Assembly (NCBI RefSeq): GCF_002366715.1
Contig: NZ_DFBS01000032.1
Span: 77,686 to 141,685 of the forward strand
Direction of reading: 5' to 3'
DNA from: Halomonas sp. UBA3074
GTDB lineage: Bacteria; Pseudomonadota; Gammaproteobacteria; Pseudomonadales; Halomonadaceae
DNA: 64,000 nt
The notes under the pieces are model-generated. The model had not been told where the DNA came from and did no database searches. It saw nothing but the letters and a program-made list of their open reading frames with translations. This document shows positions 31,447-40,363 of the stretch, piece after piece. Position numbers and translations under genes: made by a program. How positions within the stretch are numbered: position 1 is the stretch's first letter; each line of letters opens with the position of its first letter.

Positions 31447-32841
31447 ATGCCCCCGCGCTCCCCTGCCCGTACCGAAAAACTGCTATTTGCTCTGCTTAGC
31501 CGCCTACACTTATATATTGGTCTTTTTATTGGGCCTTTTATTCTTATTGCAGCGCTATCAGGCATTGCTTACCTGCTCAGCCCACCCCTTGAAGAGTGGC
31601 TCTATCACGACACGCTCTACGAGGAAACGCAGGGTGACCCACAGCCGCTGTCCGCTCAGATTGCCGCTGCTCAGGACTTTTTAGGTGATGCGACACTACC
31701 CAGCGCTGTTAGACCGGCGCCTGAGCTCGGCGACACCACGCGACTCATGTTTAACGCACAGCACCTTGGCCCTTCGGAACATAGAGCGGTGTTTGTTGAT
31801 CCTATTTCGCTCACCGTGACAGGCGATACAACGGTTTACGGCACTAGTGGGATTTTACCCCTGCGCACCGCAATTGATCACTTTCACCGTCAACTGCTCA
31901 TGGGCGATGTAGGCCGCCTTTACAGCGAATTAGCCGCGTCTTGGCTTTGGCTTGCTGCCTTGGGTGGCGTCATATTGTGGATGTGGCAGCGCACTGCGCT
32001 AAAAGGGCTTTCTGGAGCCCATAAAACCCGGCGACGTCACGCCACCCTAGGATTGGTGCTGTCCATTGGACTGCTGTTCTTTTCGGCGACGGGGCTGACT
32101 TGGTCGCAATGGGCGGGTGGCAATATTGCAGAACTGCGTAATGCCTGGGGTTGGAACACGCCTAGCGCCTCAACAGCGCTGATCGATACTGATAGCCAAA
32201 CCACTGATGAGCATACCGAACATCACGGTCATGCCGCCCCCGTTTCAGCCAGCACACCGCTGCTGCCAGAAGATTTTGATCGTGCCCTCACGGCTGCACG
32301 CGCGGCAGGACTAATGGCAGGTCGTATTCAACTCTCCCCACCCACCAGTGAAAATCAGGCCTGGCGGGTAGCAGAAATTGACCGGCGCTGGCCCACCCAA
32401 GTGGACCAGGTCGCGCTGCACCCGAGCAGCATGGCGGTCACCGATCAAACCGACTTTGACACTTTCCCCTTAGCCGCCAAGCTCACCCGCTGGGGGATTG
32501 ACCTGCACATGGGCGTTCTCTTTGGCTTGGTCAATCAAGTAGTGCTGGCGTTGATCGCGGCCGGGCTTGTGACGCTAATGGGCTGGGGGTACGCCATGGC
32601 ATGGCGACGGCTGCGGACGGCGAGTGGTCAGCGTTTTCCCACGATTTCAGAGCCATGGTTATTGCTCCCGATCAAAGCCAAGCTCAGCGTGCTGTTAGTG
32701 GCTATCGCGATAGGTCTGGCGCTACCGGTTTTAGGCGTCAGCCTTGCGCTGTTCATCGTGATCGATGCATTACGCTGGACTATGAAAAAGCGTTACACTG
32801 CTCGCCACCTACATGCCCACCCTTCCAATACATCGAGGTGA
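31447..32841 (+). CDS. PepSY-associated transmembrane protein
   Basis: A 464-residue inner-membrane protein of the PepSY_TM family with four or five transmembrane segments. Hydrophobic stretches are at about 18-45, 160-180, 195-215, 355-380 and 415-445. Large periplasmic loops contain PepSY-like repeats (PLSAQIAAAQDF; VDPISLTVTG), and DHFHRQLLMGDVGR and WGIDLHMGVLFGLVNQVV carry conserved histidines. A His-rich tract (EHTEHHGHA) near residue 258 could bind metal. Many members accompany siderophore receptors and may act as ferric reductases; no receptor is in this window, so that role is only a possibility. It ends three bases before the next gene. Confidence 0.85.
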   Translation: MPPRSPARTEKLLFALLSRLHLYIGLFIGPFILIAALSGIAYLLSPPLEEWLYHDTLYEETQGDPQPLSAQIAAAQDFLGDATLPSAVRPAPELGDTTRLMFNAQHLGPSEHRAVFVDPISLTVTGDTTVYGTSGILPLRTAIDHFHRQLLMGDVGRLYSELAASWLWLAALGGVILWMWQRTALKGLSGAHKTRRRHATLGLVLSIGLLFFSATGLTWSQWAGGNIAELRNAWGWNTPSASTALIDTDSQTTDEHTEHHGHAAPVSASTPLLPEDFDRALTAARAAGLMAGRIQLSPPTSENQAWRVAEIDRRWPTQVDQVALHPSSMAVTDQTDFDTFPLAAKLTRWGIDLHMGVLFGLVNQVVLALIAAGLVTLMGWGYAMAWRRLRTASGQRFPTISEPWLLLPIKAKLSVLLVAIAIGLALPVLGVSLALFIVIDALRWTMKKRYTARHLHAHPSNTSR

Positions 32842-32844
32842 TCG

Positions 32845-33120
32845 ATGCCAAAAGCACCCGTCAAACGCTTTCGCCGCTTACCCGATGACGAGCAGTCGCG
32901 CGTGATCGAGATGGCCTGGGAAGACAGAACGCCGTTTGAAGCGATCGAAACACTGTATGGGTTAGCCGAACCGGATGTCATTGAGGTAATGCGCCACCAG
33001 CTCAAACCCGCTTCGTTTCGCCTATGGCGTAAACGCGTCACTGGCCGCGCGACAAAGCATACCGCGTTGCGTTCACCGGATGTTCTACGCGGTTACTGTC
33101 GCACGCAATATAAGCGCTGA
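32845..33120 (+). CDS. TIGR03643/DUF2805 family protein
   Basis: A 91-residue basic protein with the family pattern RVIEMAWEDRTPFEAIETLYGLAEPDVIEVMRHQLKPASFRLWRKRVTGRATKH (seen at about residues 19-71), which resembles a helix-turn-helix fold. Function is unknown. GAGGTG lies before the start, and the gap to the PepSY gene is three bases, so the two are likely cotranslated. It ends 42 bases before a Zur box that drives the next gene. Confidence 0.82.
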   Translation: MPKAPVKRFRRLPDDEQSRVIEMAWEDRTPFEAIETLYGLAEPDVIEVMRHQLKPASFRLWRKRVTGRATKHTALRSPDVLRGYCRTQYKR

Positions 33121-33162
33121 TACTGCCGTTCCCAAAACAAGCCTTTATCTAAACGCTGCTAT

Positions 33163-33177
33163 TGTTATATTATCACA
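33163..33177 (+). promoter_or_regulatory. Zur box upstream of the CobW-family gene
   Basis: TGTTATATTATCACA matches the gammaproteobacterial Zur palindrome (TGTTATA-N-TATAACA) at 13 of 14 positions. It lies 32-46 bases before the ATG of the downstream gene, the usual place for a repressor site, and overlaps AT-rich sequence suited to a -10. Zinc-dependent repression is inferred from the match and from the known Zur regulation of COG0523 chaperones. Confidence 0.82.
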
Positions 33178-33208
33178 TAACATAAATACGTTTAGAGGCG
33201 TGCTAGCA

Positions 33209-34435
33209 ATGACTGCATTTTCTCCCCTCCCCGTCACCGTGTTGTCGGGTTTTTTAGGAGCTGGTAAAACTACCGTGCTCAACCATATTCTGGCCAATCG
33301 TGAAGGTCGCCGGGTGGCGGTAATCGTCAATGATATGAGTGAGGTCAACATTGATGGTGCCCTGGTGCGCGGTGGCCCTGGCGAATCGACGCTGGATGGC
33401 GACGTGGCACTCAACCGTTCAGAAGAACGCCTGGTGGAGATGAGCAACGGCTGCATTTGCTGCACCCTGCGTGAAGACTTATTGCTTGAGGTCAGCCAGT
33501 TGGCCCGCGAAGGAAAATTCGATTACTTGGTGATTGAATCAACAGGGATTTCCGAACCGCTGCCCGTGGCGGAAACCTTTACCTTTGAAGACGAAAGCGG
33601 CCAGAGCCTTTCCCAGGTTGCCCGGCTAGATACCCTGGTGACCGTTGTCGATGGGGTCAACTTCCTTGAGCAGTACCGCGAAGCGCAAAGTTTGGCGGAA
33701 GCGGGCGAAAGCTTAGGTGAGGACGACGAGCGCAACGTTGCCGACCTGCTGGTCGATCAAATCGAGTTTTGCGATGTGCTGCTCATCAGCAAGACCGACT
33801 TGATTAGCGAAAAAGAACTGGAATCTCTAAAAGCCATTTTGCGCTCGCTGAACCCCGATGCGGAGCTGTTGCCGATCACCCAAGGTGGTGTATCGCTTGA
33901 TAAAGTGCTGGATACCGGCAAGTTCAATTTCGAGCGCGCCCAGCTGGCCCCAGGCTGGCTTAAAGAAATGCGCGGCGAGCACGTACCAGAAACCGAAGAG
34001 TACGGGATTGGCAGCTTCGCTTACCAAGCCCGCCGCCCCTTCCATCCTCAGAAATTTCACGATCTGTTGAACCAGGAGTGGTTTGGTAAGGGCCTGTTGC
34101 GCTCAAAGGGTTTTTTCTGGTTAGCCACTCGCCCCCAAGCTGCTGGTCAATGGAGCCAGGCAGGCGGTATCGCTCATCACGGCCCCGCTGGCGTGTTCTG
34201 GAAAGCCATTCCCGAAGAGCGTTGGCCAACCGACCCCGAAACGCGTCAGTTTATTATGGAAAAGTGGCAGGAGCCGTTTGGCGATATGCGCCAGGAGCTG
34301 GTGTTTATCGGCCAGAACCTGGATCGACCCCGGATGCGCGAAGCGCTGGACGACTGTCTGTTAAGCGAGGCAGCACTGCTGGAAGGTAGGGAAGCGTGGA
34401 AACAGTTGCCCGATCCTTTCCCCGCTTGGGATTAA
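33209..34435 (+). CDS. zigA: CobW-family (COG0523) zinc metallochaperone GTPase, ZigA-like
   Basis: A 408-residue G3E GTPase. The Walker A motif is SGFLGAGKTTVLNHIL near residue 12, and the metal-binding CxCC site is NGCICCTLRED near residue 79. Also visible are VIESTGISEPLPVAETF, the GTPase ISKTDL, and a C-terminal CobW_C domain with FHPQKFHDLLNQEW. Such proteins deliver zinc to enzymes under zinc limitation; binding of a Zur box at 33163 supports this role. ATG 33209 was chosen; a longer frame from 33080 would run through the Zur site and overlap the previous gene. The ZigA name follows Acinetobacter/Pseudomonas usage and is by family. Confidence 0.87.
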   Translation: MTAFSPLPVTVLSGFLGAGKTTVLNHILANREGRRVAVIVNDMSEVNIDGALVRGGPGESTLDGDVALNRSEERLVEMSNGCICCTLREDLLLEVSQLAREGKFDYLVIESTGISEPLPVAETFTFEDESGQSLSQVARLDTLVTVVDGVNFLEQYREAQSLAEAGESLGEDDERNVADLLVDQIEFCDVLLISKTDLISEKELESLKAILRSLNPDAELLPITQGGVSLDKVLDTGKFNFERAQLAPGWLKEMRGEHVPETEEYGIGSFAYQARRPFHPQKFHDLLNQEWFGKGLLRSKGFFWLATRPQAAGQWSQAGGIAHHGPAGVFWKAIPEERWPTDPETRQFIMEKWQEPFGDMRQELVFIGQNLDRPRMREALDDCLLSEAALLEGREAWKQLPDPFPAWD

Positions 34436-34452
34436 CCACCTATCAGCACTAG

Positions 34453-36474
34453 TTAGGATATCGGCTGCTTACTTTGCTTGTTTATGTAGCGCGCAGCCCA
34501 CTCACGCACCTGTGGGTAAGCGCGCTGTTCGAACACGGCAAAACTCTCAAGACGACGGGCTTTGAGCGGGGTAAACACAGGCATCGTCAAGCCACACAGG
34601 AAATGCGACAGCCGATGCGCATTGGGCGGCTGACCGAGCTGCTCGGTGTGCCGTTGAATGAACGAGGCGGCATGGCGCTGAAACTCAGCATCGCTCGGGG
34701 CAGGCTGCGGCGGCGCGTCCGGCAGCGCTACGGGTTGCCCGTAACATACCGAGCAGTGCCCGCAACGGCCCTGCTCGGTGTCGGATGGGCTATCAAACGT
34801 GCGATCACCGAAGTGCTCCGCTAACCGCCGCGTCAGGCAGCTCTCCGACTCAAAGAGCGCCAACATCGCTTGTAGCCGTTCAATCTCGCTGCGTTCACGG
34901 CTCAGGCAGTCGTCGTATAGCTGGCGAGCCAACGCCTCTACTGGAACAGTCGCCTGGCATATCTCATACACGTCGGTCATCCGCTTGCCTTCCAGGGTCA
35001 GCCAGCCCTTATCCTGAAAGTACTCAAGTGCGGTGATCACCCGGTGGCGGGAGGCATCGACCTGCTGTGCCTGCCCCGCGCGGTGCAAACGCTCGAAATC
35101 TACCGTGCCCCAGGTGCGGGCAATGGGGATATGGTCAACCAGCAGACGCACAAAGGCCTCCCGTTCCCCCTCGAAACGGCTCACCAATACCTCCGGCTCG
35201 AGGTGATAACGCAGCCGATACTCGGCCAAAAACGCAAAACGTGGTGCAATCACCCCGTGCATTTCCAGCCGCACCAGCAGCGTCTTCAGCGGTAGGAGAC
35301 GAATATTGGTATCGCGGGAAAGCGTATTGAGCAGTACTTCCCACTGACGGTCTGGCGTGTTGGCGGCGGAGGCGATCTCCTCAAGCAATCGAACGATACC
35401 GCTGTATTCAGGCGTGTCGCCGTAGACGAAGTTCTCTAGCACCCGCAGACCGTCACGCCCGGCCATGGTCAGGCAGGTGGAAGGCAGGCCATCGCGACCT
35501 GCCCGGCCAATCTCCTGGCTGTAGTTCTCGATGGATTTGGGCAGGTCATAATGCACCACGTTGCGAATATTGCCCTTATCAATGCCCATGCCAAAGGCAA
35601 TGGTGGCCACGATGCAGTGCGACTCGCCGCTCATGAACTGGCGCTGAATCTCGTCACGTTGCTGGGACGCCAGTCCCGCGTGGTACGCCTGAGCAGCGAT
35701 GCCCTGAGCCTGTAGGGCGCTAGCAACCTGCTCTGCCGTGTGCTGGAGCGTGACATAGATGATCGTGGGCGCTTCGCCGCCCGGCTGCATTTGTGGCCTT
35801 AGCCACGCAACAAGCTGCTGCTGGCGATCTTCCATGGCCGGCGCGACCAGCAGCTCAAGGTTTGGGCGATAAAAGCCGGTAGTCACGACATGTTCTGGGG
35901 CGATGGCAAACTTTTCGCGCATATCGGCAATCACCGCGGGAGTGGCCGTGGCAGTGAGCAGCAATACCTGGGGAATGGCAAACTCACGCTGGTAATCCGG
36001 CAGCTTGAGATAATCAGGTCGGAAGTTATGCCCCCACTCGGAGAGGCAGTGGGCTTCATCGACGACCAGTAGTGATATCGGTACCTGACGCAGAAAATTG
36101 CGGAAGCGCTCGTTTTTCAACCGCTCCACCGAGACCATGAGGATGTTTAGCTCGCCGCGTTTGGCCCGCTCCATGACATCGCGGGTGGCGTCGCGCTCTT
36201 GGGTGGAGTCGATACTTGCGGCGGCAATGCCGCGGGCTTGCAAAAAGGCGAGCTGATCCTGCATGAGGGCAAGCAACGGCGACACCACCAGTGTCAGGTG
36301 CGGCAGGTGCAGCGCAGGAAGCTGATAGCAGAGTGATTTCCCCGCCCCAGTGGCAAAAATGGCTGCCGTGGAGTGCCCCTTCAAGACGTGCGATACCACT
36401 GCCTGCTGGCCGCCGCGAAAGTCGTCAAAACCGAATACTGCTTTTAGCGTCTGCTGCGGCGAAGCTGAGGTCAT
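34453..36474 (-). CDS. recQ: RecQ-family ATP-dependent DNA helicase
   Basis: A 673-residue superfamily 2 helicase (3'-5'). Motifs: 0/I IFATGAGKSLCYQLPAL near residue 40, II VVDEAHCLSEWGHNFRPDY, III LLTATATPAV, V FGMGIDKGNIRNVVH and VI QEIGRAGRDGLPS. A zinc-binding RQC-like region has CGHCSVCYG near residue 575. No HRDC domain is clear at the C-terminus, so this belongs to a shorter RecQ subtype that may differ from E. coli RecQ. Start was placed at ATG 36474 because AGGA precedes it at seven bases; ATGs at 36480 and 36498 are alternatives. It is convergent with the CobW gene. Confidence 0.9.
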   Translation of the reverse strand: MTSASPQQTLKAVFGFDDFRGGQQAVVSHVLKGHSTAAIFATGAGKSLCYQLPALHLPHLTLVVSPLLALMQDQLAFLQARGIAAASIDSTQERDATRDVMERAKRGELNILMVSVERLKNERFRNFLRQVPISLLVVDEAHCLSEWGHNFRPDYLKLPDYQREFAIPQVLLLTATATPAVIADMREKFAIAPEHVVTTGFYRPNLELLVAPAMEDRQQQLVAWLRPQMQPGGEAPTIIYVTLQHTAEQVASALQAQGIAAQAYHAGLASQQRDEIQRQFMSGESHCIVATIAFGMGIDKGNIRNVVHYDLPKSIENYSQEIGRAGRDGLPSTCLTMAGRDGLRVLENFVYGDTPEYSGIVRLLEEIASAANTPDRQWEVLLNTLSRDTNIRLLPLKTLLVRLEMHGVIAPRFAFLAEYRLRYHLEPEVLVSRFEGEREAFVRLLVDHIPIARTWGTVDFERLHRAGQAQQVDASRHRVITALEYFQDKGWLTLEGKRMTDVYEICQATVPVEALARQLYDDCLSRERSEIERLQAMLALFESESCLTRRLAEHFGDRTFDSPSDTEQGRCGHCSVCYGQPVALPDAPPQPAPSDAEFQRHAASFIQRHTEQLGQPPNAHRLSHFLCGLTMPVFTPLKARRLESFAVFEQRAYPQVREWAARYINKQSKQPIS

Positions 36475-36594
36475 GGCCATTTCCTGGAGAGTCGTCAAGG
36501 CATCAGCGGCTAACCTAACGTGTTCACGCTGCTTTCTCCAATGTCGGCAGAAGAAGAGCAGTTAAGCCTAACAGGAACGGTAGCCGCGCAAACC

Positions 36595-37503
36595 TCAATC
36601 CCAGGCCGCACCTTCCAGCGCATCCAGGGGGATTTTCAGATAGCGCTTGCCGTTGGCTTCTGGTTCCGGCAAGCGACCACCGCGAGTATTCACCTGCAGC
36701 GCGTGCAAAATCAGTTTGGGCATGGGCAGCTCGCTATCCCGCTGGTGACGCAGAGCGATGTACTCTTCTTCGCTTTTGCCTACCAAATGCGGATTGTTTG
36801 CGCGCTGCTCATCGACGCTGCTCTCCCACTGCGGTTCACGGTCGTCGGGCATGTAGTCGTGGCCGGTGAACAGCCGCGTATCGCCCGGCAGCGTGAGAAT
36901 CTGCTGAATGGAGTCCCACAAGGATTTGGCGCTACCACCCGGGAAGTCGGCTCGCGCCGTCCCAAAATCAGGCTGAAACAGCGTGTCGTGGACAAAAGCG
37001 GCGTCGCCGATCACGTAGGTGATAGAAGCCAGCGTATGGCCCGGCGAATGCAGCACACGGGCGCTGAGTTCACCGATGGCAAACGTATCGCCCTCGACAA
37101 ACAGCGTGTCCCACTGGCGGCCATCGGCGGGCATCTCAGGCCAGTGGTAGATCTCCTTCCATAGCGCCTGCACTTGGGTGACGTACTGACCAATCGCCGT
37201 CGGCGCGCCGGTTTGCTCTTTTAGATACTGTGCCGCTGAAAAATGATCCGCATGAGGGTGCGTATCCAGAATCCACGCCACCGATAAGCCCTCTTCCTCG
37301 ACATATTTCAGCAGTGCATCGGCACAGAAAGTTGCGGTCGCACCGGCTTTCTCGTCGAAATCCAGCACCGGGTCAATGATCGCGCACTGCTTGGTGGCGG
37401 GATCACTGACGATATATTGAATACTGGAAGTACGCGGATCAAAAAAGCCCGCCACGTCCGGCGAGCCCGCGCCCGTGCTTTGAGAAACGGCAAAGGTCTT
37501 CAT
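36595..37503 (-). CDS. MBL-fold metallohydrolase, ETHE1/persulfide dioxygenase-like
   Basis: A 302-residue metallo-beta-lactamase-fold protein. The metal motif is THPHADHFSAAQYLKE near residue 82, followed by HSPGHTLAS, a metal Asp in VHDTLFQPDFGTARADFPGG and LFTGHDYMPD. The wording of these blocks fits ETHE1/Blh-type persulfide dioxygenases, which oxidise glutathione persulfide to sulfite with one iron. A C-terminal extension of about 80 residues is present. No rhodanese or BigR regulator gene lies beside it, so sulfide detoxification is likely but not shown by context. Confidence 0.82.
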   Translation of the reverse strand: MKTFAVSQSTGAGSPDVAGFFDPRTSSIQYIVSDPATKQCAIIDPVLDFDEKAGATATFCADALLKYVEEEGLSVAWILDTHPHADHFSAAQYLKEQTGAPTAIGQYVTQVQALWKEIYHWPEMPADGRQWDTLFVEGDTFAIGELSARVLHSPGHTLASITYVIGDAAFVHDTLFQPDFGTARADFPGGSAKSLWDSIQQILTLPGDTRLFTGHDYMPDDREPQWESSVDEQRANNPHLVGKSEEEYIALRHQRDSELPMPKLILHALQVNTRGGRLPEPEANGKRYLKIPLDALEGAAWD

Positions 37504-37606
37504 GCAAACTCCAGCTCTGTTTCGGTATGACTCTTAAGCAGCCATTCTATCGCGTGATAATTGTTATAAACATAGCCGATTTTGGAATATAAGCAATGGT
37601 GACTAA

Positions 37607-37825
37607 TTAGAACGCCTTCTCCAACGCAAAGCGCGGCTGAGTGTTCTCTTCTTTCGTCACGCTCTCCGTGAACATCGCTAGCGGGCGTACCCATAGGCCG
37701 TAGTCGCCATACAGTGCGCGGTAGACGACTAGCGTCTCTTCGCTTTCGCTGTGCTGAGCGGTACCCATCACTTCATAAAGGTTGCCTTTGTAATGGCGAT
37801 AAATACCGGGAACGGGGGCAGTCAT
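37607..37825 (-). CDS. DUF1653 domain protein
   Basis: A 72-residue protein with the DUF1653 layout: PGIYRHYKGNLYEVMGTAQHSE, then LVVYRALYGDYGLWVRPLAMF. The family has a compact beta fold and unknown function. Its ATG overlaps the tcdA stop by four bases, so it is translated with tcdA. It is followed by an AT-rich gap and the ETHE1-like gene. Nothing in the sequence indicates a catalytic site. Confidence 0.85.
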   Translation of the reverse strand: MTAPVPGIYRHYKGNLYEVMGTAQHSESEETLVVYRALYGDYGLWVRPLAMFTESVTKEENTQPRFALEKAF

Positions 37826-38682
37826 TTACTTTCCTTTTGAGTCGCGTTGATGGCGGCGGGCTGATTCGCTTTTTTGGCCAGACGCTCCAGCACCTTGGAA
37901 GCGGCAACAAAACCAAAGGTGCCGGTCAGAAACGTCGCCGCGCCAAAGCCGGAGGCGCAGTCCAGCCGGGTGGCCTCATTGCTATCAGGCTTTTGTAGGC
38001 ACACTTCGCCGTCGGCACTGGGGTAGACCAGCTGCTCGTCGGAGTAGACGCACTCCACCGAGAAACGCCGTTTAGGGTTGCGGGAGAAGCCGTAATCTCG
38101 GCGCAGCCGCGAGCGCACTTTGGAGAGCAGCGGGTCGTGCTCGGTGCGAGTCAAGTCCGCCACTTGAATGCGCGTGGGGTCGGTCTGCCCGCCCGCTGCG
38201 CCGGTCACGGTAATCGGGATTTTGCGCCGCTTGCACCAAGCAATCAGCGCCGCTTTGGCGATCACGCTGTCGATGGCATCCACCACGTGGTCGGCATCCT
38301 CGGGAATACGCTCGGCCAGGTTGGTGGGCGTGACGAAAGCGGTGTCCGCGATGATCTCGATCTCGGGAGCAATCAAGCGGCAGCGCTCGGCAAGCACGTC
38401 TACTTTGGGCTGGCCAATCGTGCCATCCAGCGCGTGGAGCTGGCGATTAATGTTGGAAACACATACATCGTCCAGATCGATCAGCGTGAGCTTGCCAATA
38501 CCCGAGCGGGCCAGCGCCTCTACCGTCCAGCTACCTACGCCACCGACCCCGACGACCACTACATGCGCATGACGAAACGCCTGCGCCGCACGCTTGCCAT
38601 ACAGGCGGCGAATACCGCCAAAGCGAAAATCATAGTCGCTCGACGCTGAAACAGTAGAGATAATGGTCTCATTCAATGACAT
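37822..38682 (-). CDS. tcdA: tRNA threonylcarbamoyladenosine dehydratase
   Basis: TcdA (CsdL/YgdL, 286 residues) cyclises t6A37 in tRNA to ct6A using ATP. It is an E1/ThiF-like protein: FGGIRRLYGKRAAQAFRHAHV leads into VVVVGVGGVGSWTVEALARSGIG (nucleotide binding, about residue 40), then LIDLDDVCVSNINRQLHAL and VVDAIDSVIAKAALI. The start at ATG 38682 is the conserved MSLNET-type N-terminus; a longer frame reaches 38772 but overlaps truC. It lies 10 bases after truC and overlaps the DUF1653 gene. Its substrate is made by the TsaC pathway, of which tsaC is at 0.5-1 kb. Confidence 0.93.
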   Translation of the reverse strand: MSLNETIISTVSASSDYDFRFGGIRRLYGKRAAQAFRHAHVVVVGVGGVGSWTVEALARSGIGKLTLIDLDDVCVSNINRQLHALDGTIGQPKVDVLAERCRLIAPEIEIIADTAFVTPTNLAERIPEDADHVVDAIDSVIAKAALIAWCKRRKIPITVTGAAGGQTDPTRIQVADLTRTEHDPLLSKVRSRLRRDYGFSRNPKRRFSVECVYSDEQLVYPSADGEVCLQKPDSNEATRLDCASGFGAATFLTGTFGFVAASKVLERLAKKANQPAAINATQKESK

Positions 38683-38692
38683 AACGGCAGGC

Positions 38693-39466
38693 TCACAGTG
38701 CTTGCAAGGCGGAAGGCGTGGCAATGGGCGGTGTTCGTACGCTATCCAGCGGCAAATGCCCTGCCCAGCCAAGGTGATTAAACAACGCGATCATCGTGTC
38801 GTCCAAGGCGCAGCTTAATTGTACACGCTTGGCCAACAGTGGATGGTCAAAGGCTAGATAGGTCGCTGCTAACAGTAAGCGTGGCGCCCCCATCTGCTCG
38901 GCAAAGAAGCGGTTGTGAACACTTTTGCCGTGCTTGGCGTCGCCGATAATGGGATAGCCCCGCCGGGAGAGATGGCGGCGAATTTGGTGGCGTCGCCCAG
39001 TCAGCGGGCGTGCTTCTACCAGCGAGTAGCGCGCCACCGGGTAGCGGTCGACCTGCACGGGCAGCTCCACGCTATCGAGACGGCGAATATCGGTCATGGC
39101 GGGCATGGCCGGCATTTCCGCCTTAGGGCGCGTACCGTCTTCTTCTCGGAGCGGGTAATCCAGCCGCTCACTTTCCGGGGCTTTCCCACGCACCACTGCC
39201 AGGTAGCGCTTCTCTACCTGTCGCTCACTGAAAGCTTCACTGAGTAGGCCAGCCACCGTTGAAGAAAGCGCGAATATAATGACCCCCGACGTCGGTCGAT
39301 CCAACCGGTGAACGGGATAGACTCGCTTACCTAACTGATCCCGCAGCCGCTGAAGCAGAAATTCGGTTTCGCCACGCGCTAACGCCGAGCGGTGCACCAA
39401 TAGGCCTGACGGTTTATGCACCGCCACGAGATACTCATCCTGATAAAGGATGTTGAGTGGCGTCAT
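38693..39466 (-). CDS. truC: tRNA pseudouridine-65 synthase TruC
   Basis: A 257-residue RluA-family pseudouridine synthase. Motifs are LYQDEYLVAVHKPSGLLVHRS near the N-terminus and PVHRLDRPTSGVIIFAL with the catalytic Asp near residue 58, then EKRYLAVVRG and the C-terminal LTGRRHQIRRHLSRRGYPIIGD. Lack of an S4 domain and the short length fit TruC, which modifies U65 in tRNA. The start was taken at ATG 39466 with GGGAGG just upstream; the longer frame to 39640 has no support. It is followed by tcdA, another tRNA modification gene. Confidence 0.88.
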   Translation of the reverse strand: MTPLNILYQDEYLVAVHKPSGLLVHRSALARGETEFLLQRLRDQLGKRVYPVHRLDRPTSGVIIFALSSTVAGLLSEAFSERQVEKRYLAVVRGKAPESERLDYPLREEDGTRPKAEMPAMPAMTDIRRLDSVELPVQVDRYPVARYSLVEARPLTGRRHQIRRHLSRRGYPIIGDAKHGKSVHNRFFAEQMGAPRLLLAATYLAFDHPLLAKRVQLSCALDDTMIALFNHLGWAGHLPLDSVRTPPIATPSALQAL

Positions 39467-39641
39467 AACCCTCCCTGGTAAAAGCTGGTGACAAAAACGT
39501 CGTTCATTGTAACAGCCCGCGATTGTCGCGGCTGGGCCGAGAGATGTCATCTGCTGGGCAAGTTGGCGAACACACCGCTTGGCAGCTACTTTGAATAAGC
39601 AACACTGCAAAGCATTTCCATGGATCAGGAAGGAGATCACT

Positions 39642-40178
39642 ATGCGCTATACACTACCCGTTACTGCGTTGACTGCCTCGCTGCTGCTCGCGGCTACATC
39701 AGCACACGCGAATGAGACGCTTGATGTTAAGATGCATAAAGTGAGTGCCGAGGGGATTGAAGAGTCCATTGGTACCGTCTCCCTAGAGCATACCGATCAC
39801 GGTTTGTTGCTGACACCCTCGCTGACCGATCTTGAGCCTGGCGTGTATGGTTTTCATGTTCACCAGAATGCCAACTGTGAACCGGCTGAAAATGATAGCG
39901 GCGAAATGACGGCGGCACTATCAGCAGGCGGGCACTATGATCCTGAAGAAACAGACACCCACCAGGGCCCTTATGGTGAAGGCCACTTGGGTGACCTGCC
40001 CGTGCTCACCGTTAATGAAGACGGTGAGGCCAACTTACCGGTATTGGCTCCCCGCCTAAGCATGGAAGATATGCCCGGCCGTGCACTGATGATTCATGAA
40101 GGCGGTGACACCTACGAAGATGAGCCTCATTTAGGAGGCGGTGGCACTCGCATGGCCTGTGGTGCCATTGAGTCTTAA
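39642..40178 (+). CDS. sodC: Periplasmic Cu,Zn superoxide dismutase
   Basis: SodC (178 residues) dismutates superoxide in the periplasm. A signal peptide (residues 1-23, ending AHA) is followed by the SOD core. Copper and zinc ligands are visible in GFHVHQNANCEP, AGGHYDPEETDTHQGPYGEGH, HLGDLPVL and MIHEGGDTYEDEP. The disulfide pair is C in NANCEP and in TRMACGAI, and the active-site Arg is in GGGGTRMACG. ATG 39642 has AAGGAG; an upstream frame to 39579 has no ribosome site. A hairpin terminator follows. Confidence 0.94.
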   Translation: MRYTLPVTALTASLLLAATSAHANETLDVKMHKVSAEGIEESIGTVSLEHTDHGLLLTPSLTDLEPGVYGFHVHQNANCEPAENDSGEMTAALSAGGHYDPEETDTHQGPYGEGHLGDLPVLTVNEDGEANLPVLAPRLSMEDMPGRALMIHEGGDTYEDEPHLGGGGTRMACGAIES

Positions 40179-40205
40179 AACAAGCGTGCTTAGCGAGCAG
40201 TTGAA

Positions 40206-40233
40206 CGGGCAGCCATAGCGCTGCCCGCTTTGT
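40206..40233 (+). terminator. Rho-independent terminator of sodC
   Basis: CGGGCAGC (40206-40213) and GCTGCCCG (40220-40227) form a perfect 8-bp stem with a six-base loop, followed by CTTTGTT. It begins 28 bases after the sodC stop. Confidence 0.75.
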
Positions 40234-40363
40234 TGGTAACCATCAACTAAAGTCTAGCTGTGCTACCTAACGCTTATCTGTAAATTCGCCCCGGCTAAAA
40301 AAGTATCTGCTTGTGTGCCATTGGCACGCTCGCCCATCTCCCTTACTGCTGTAGGTACTCTAG

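Noticed and set aside
37504..37606. AT-rich inverted sequences upstream of the ETHE1-like gene as a BigR operator
   Set aside because: No clear palindrome matching the known BigR site and no bigR gene nearby.
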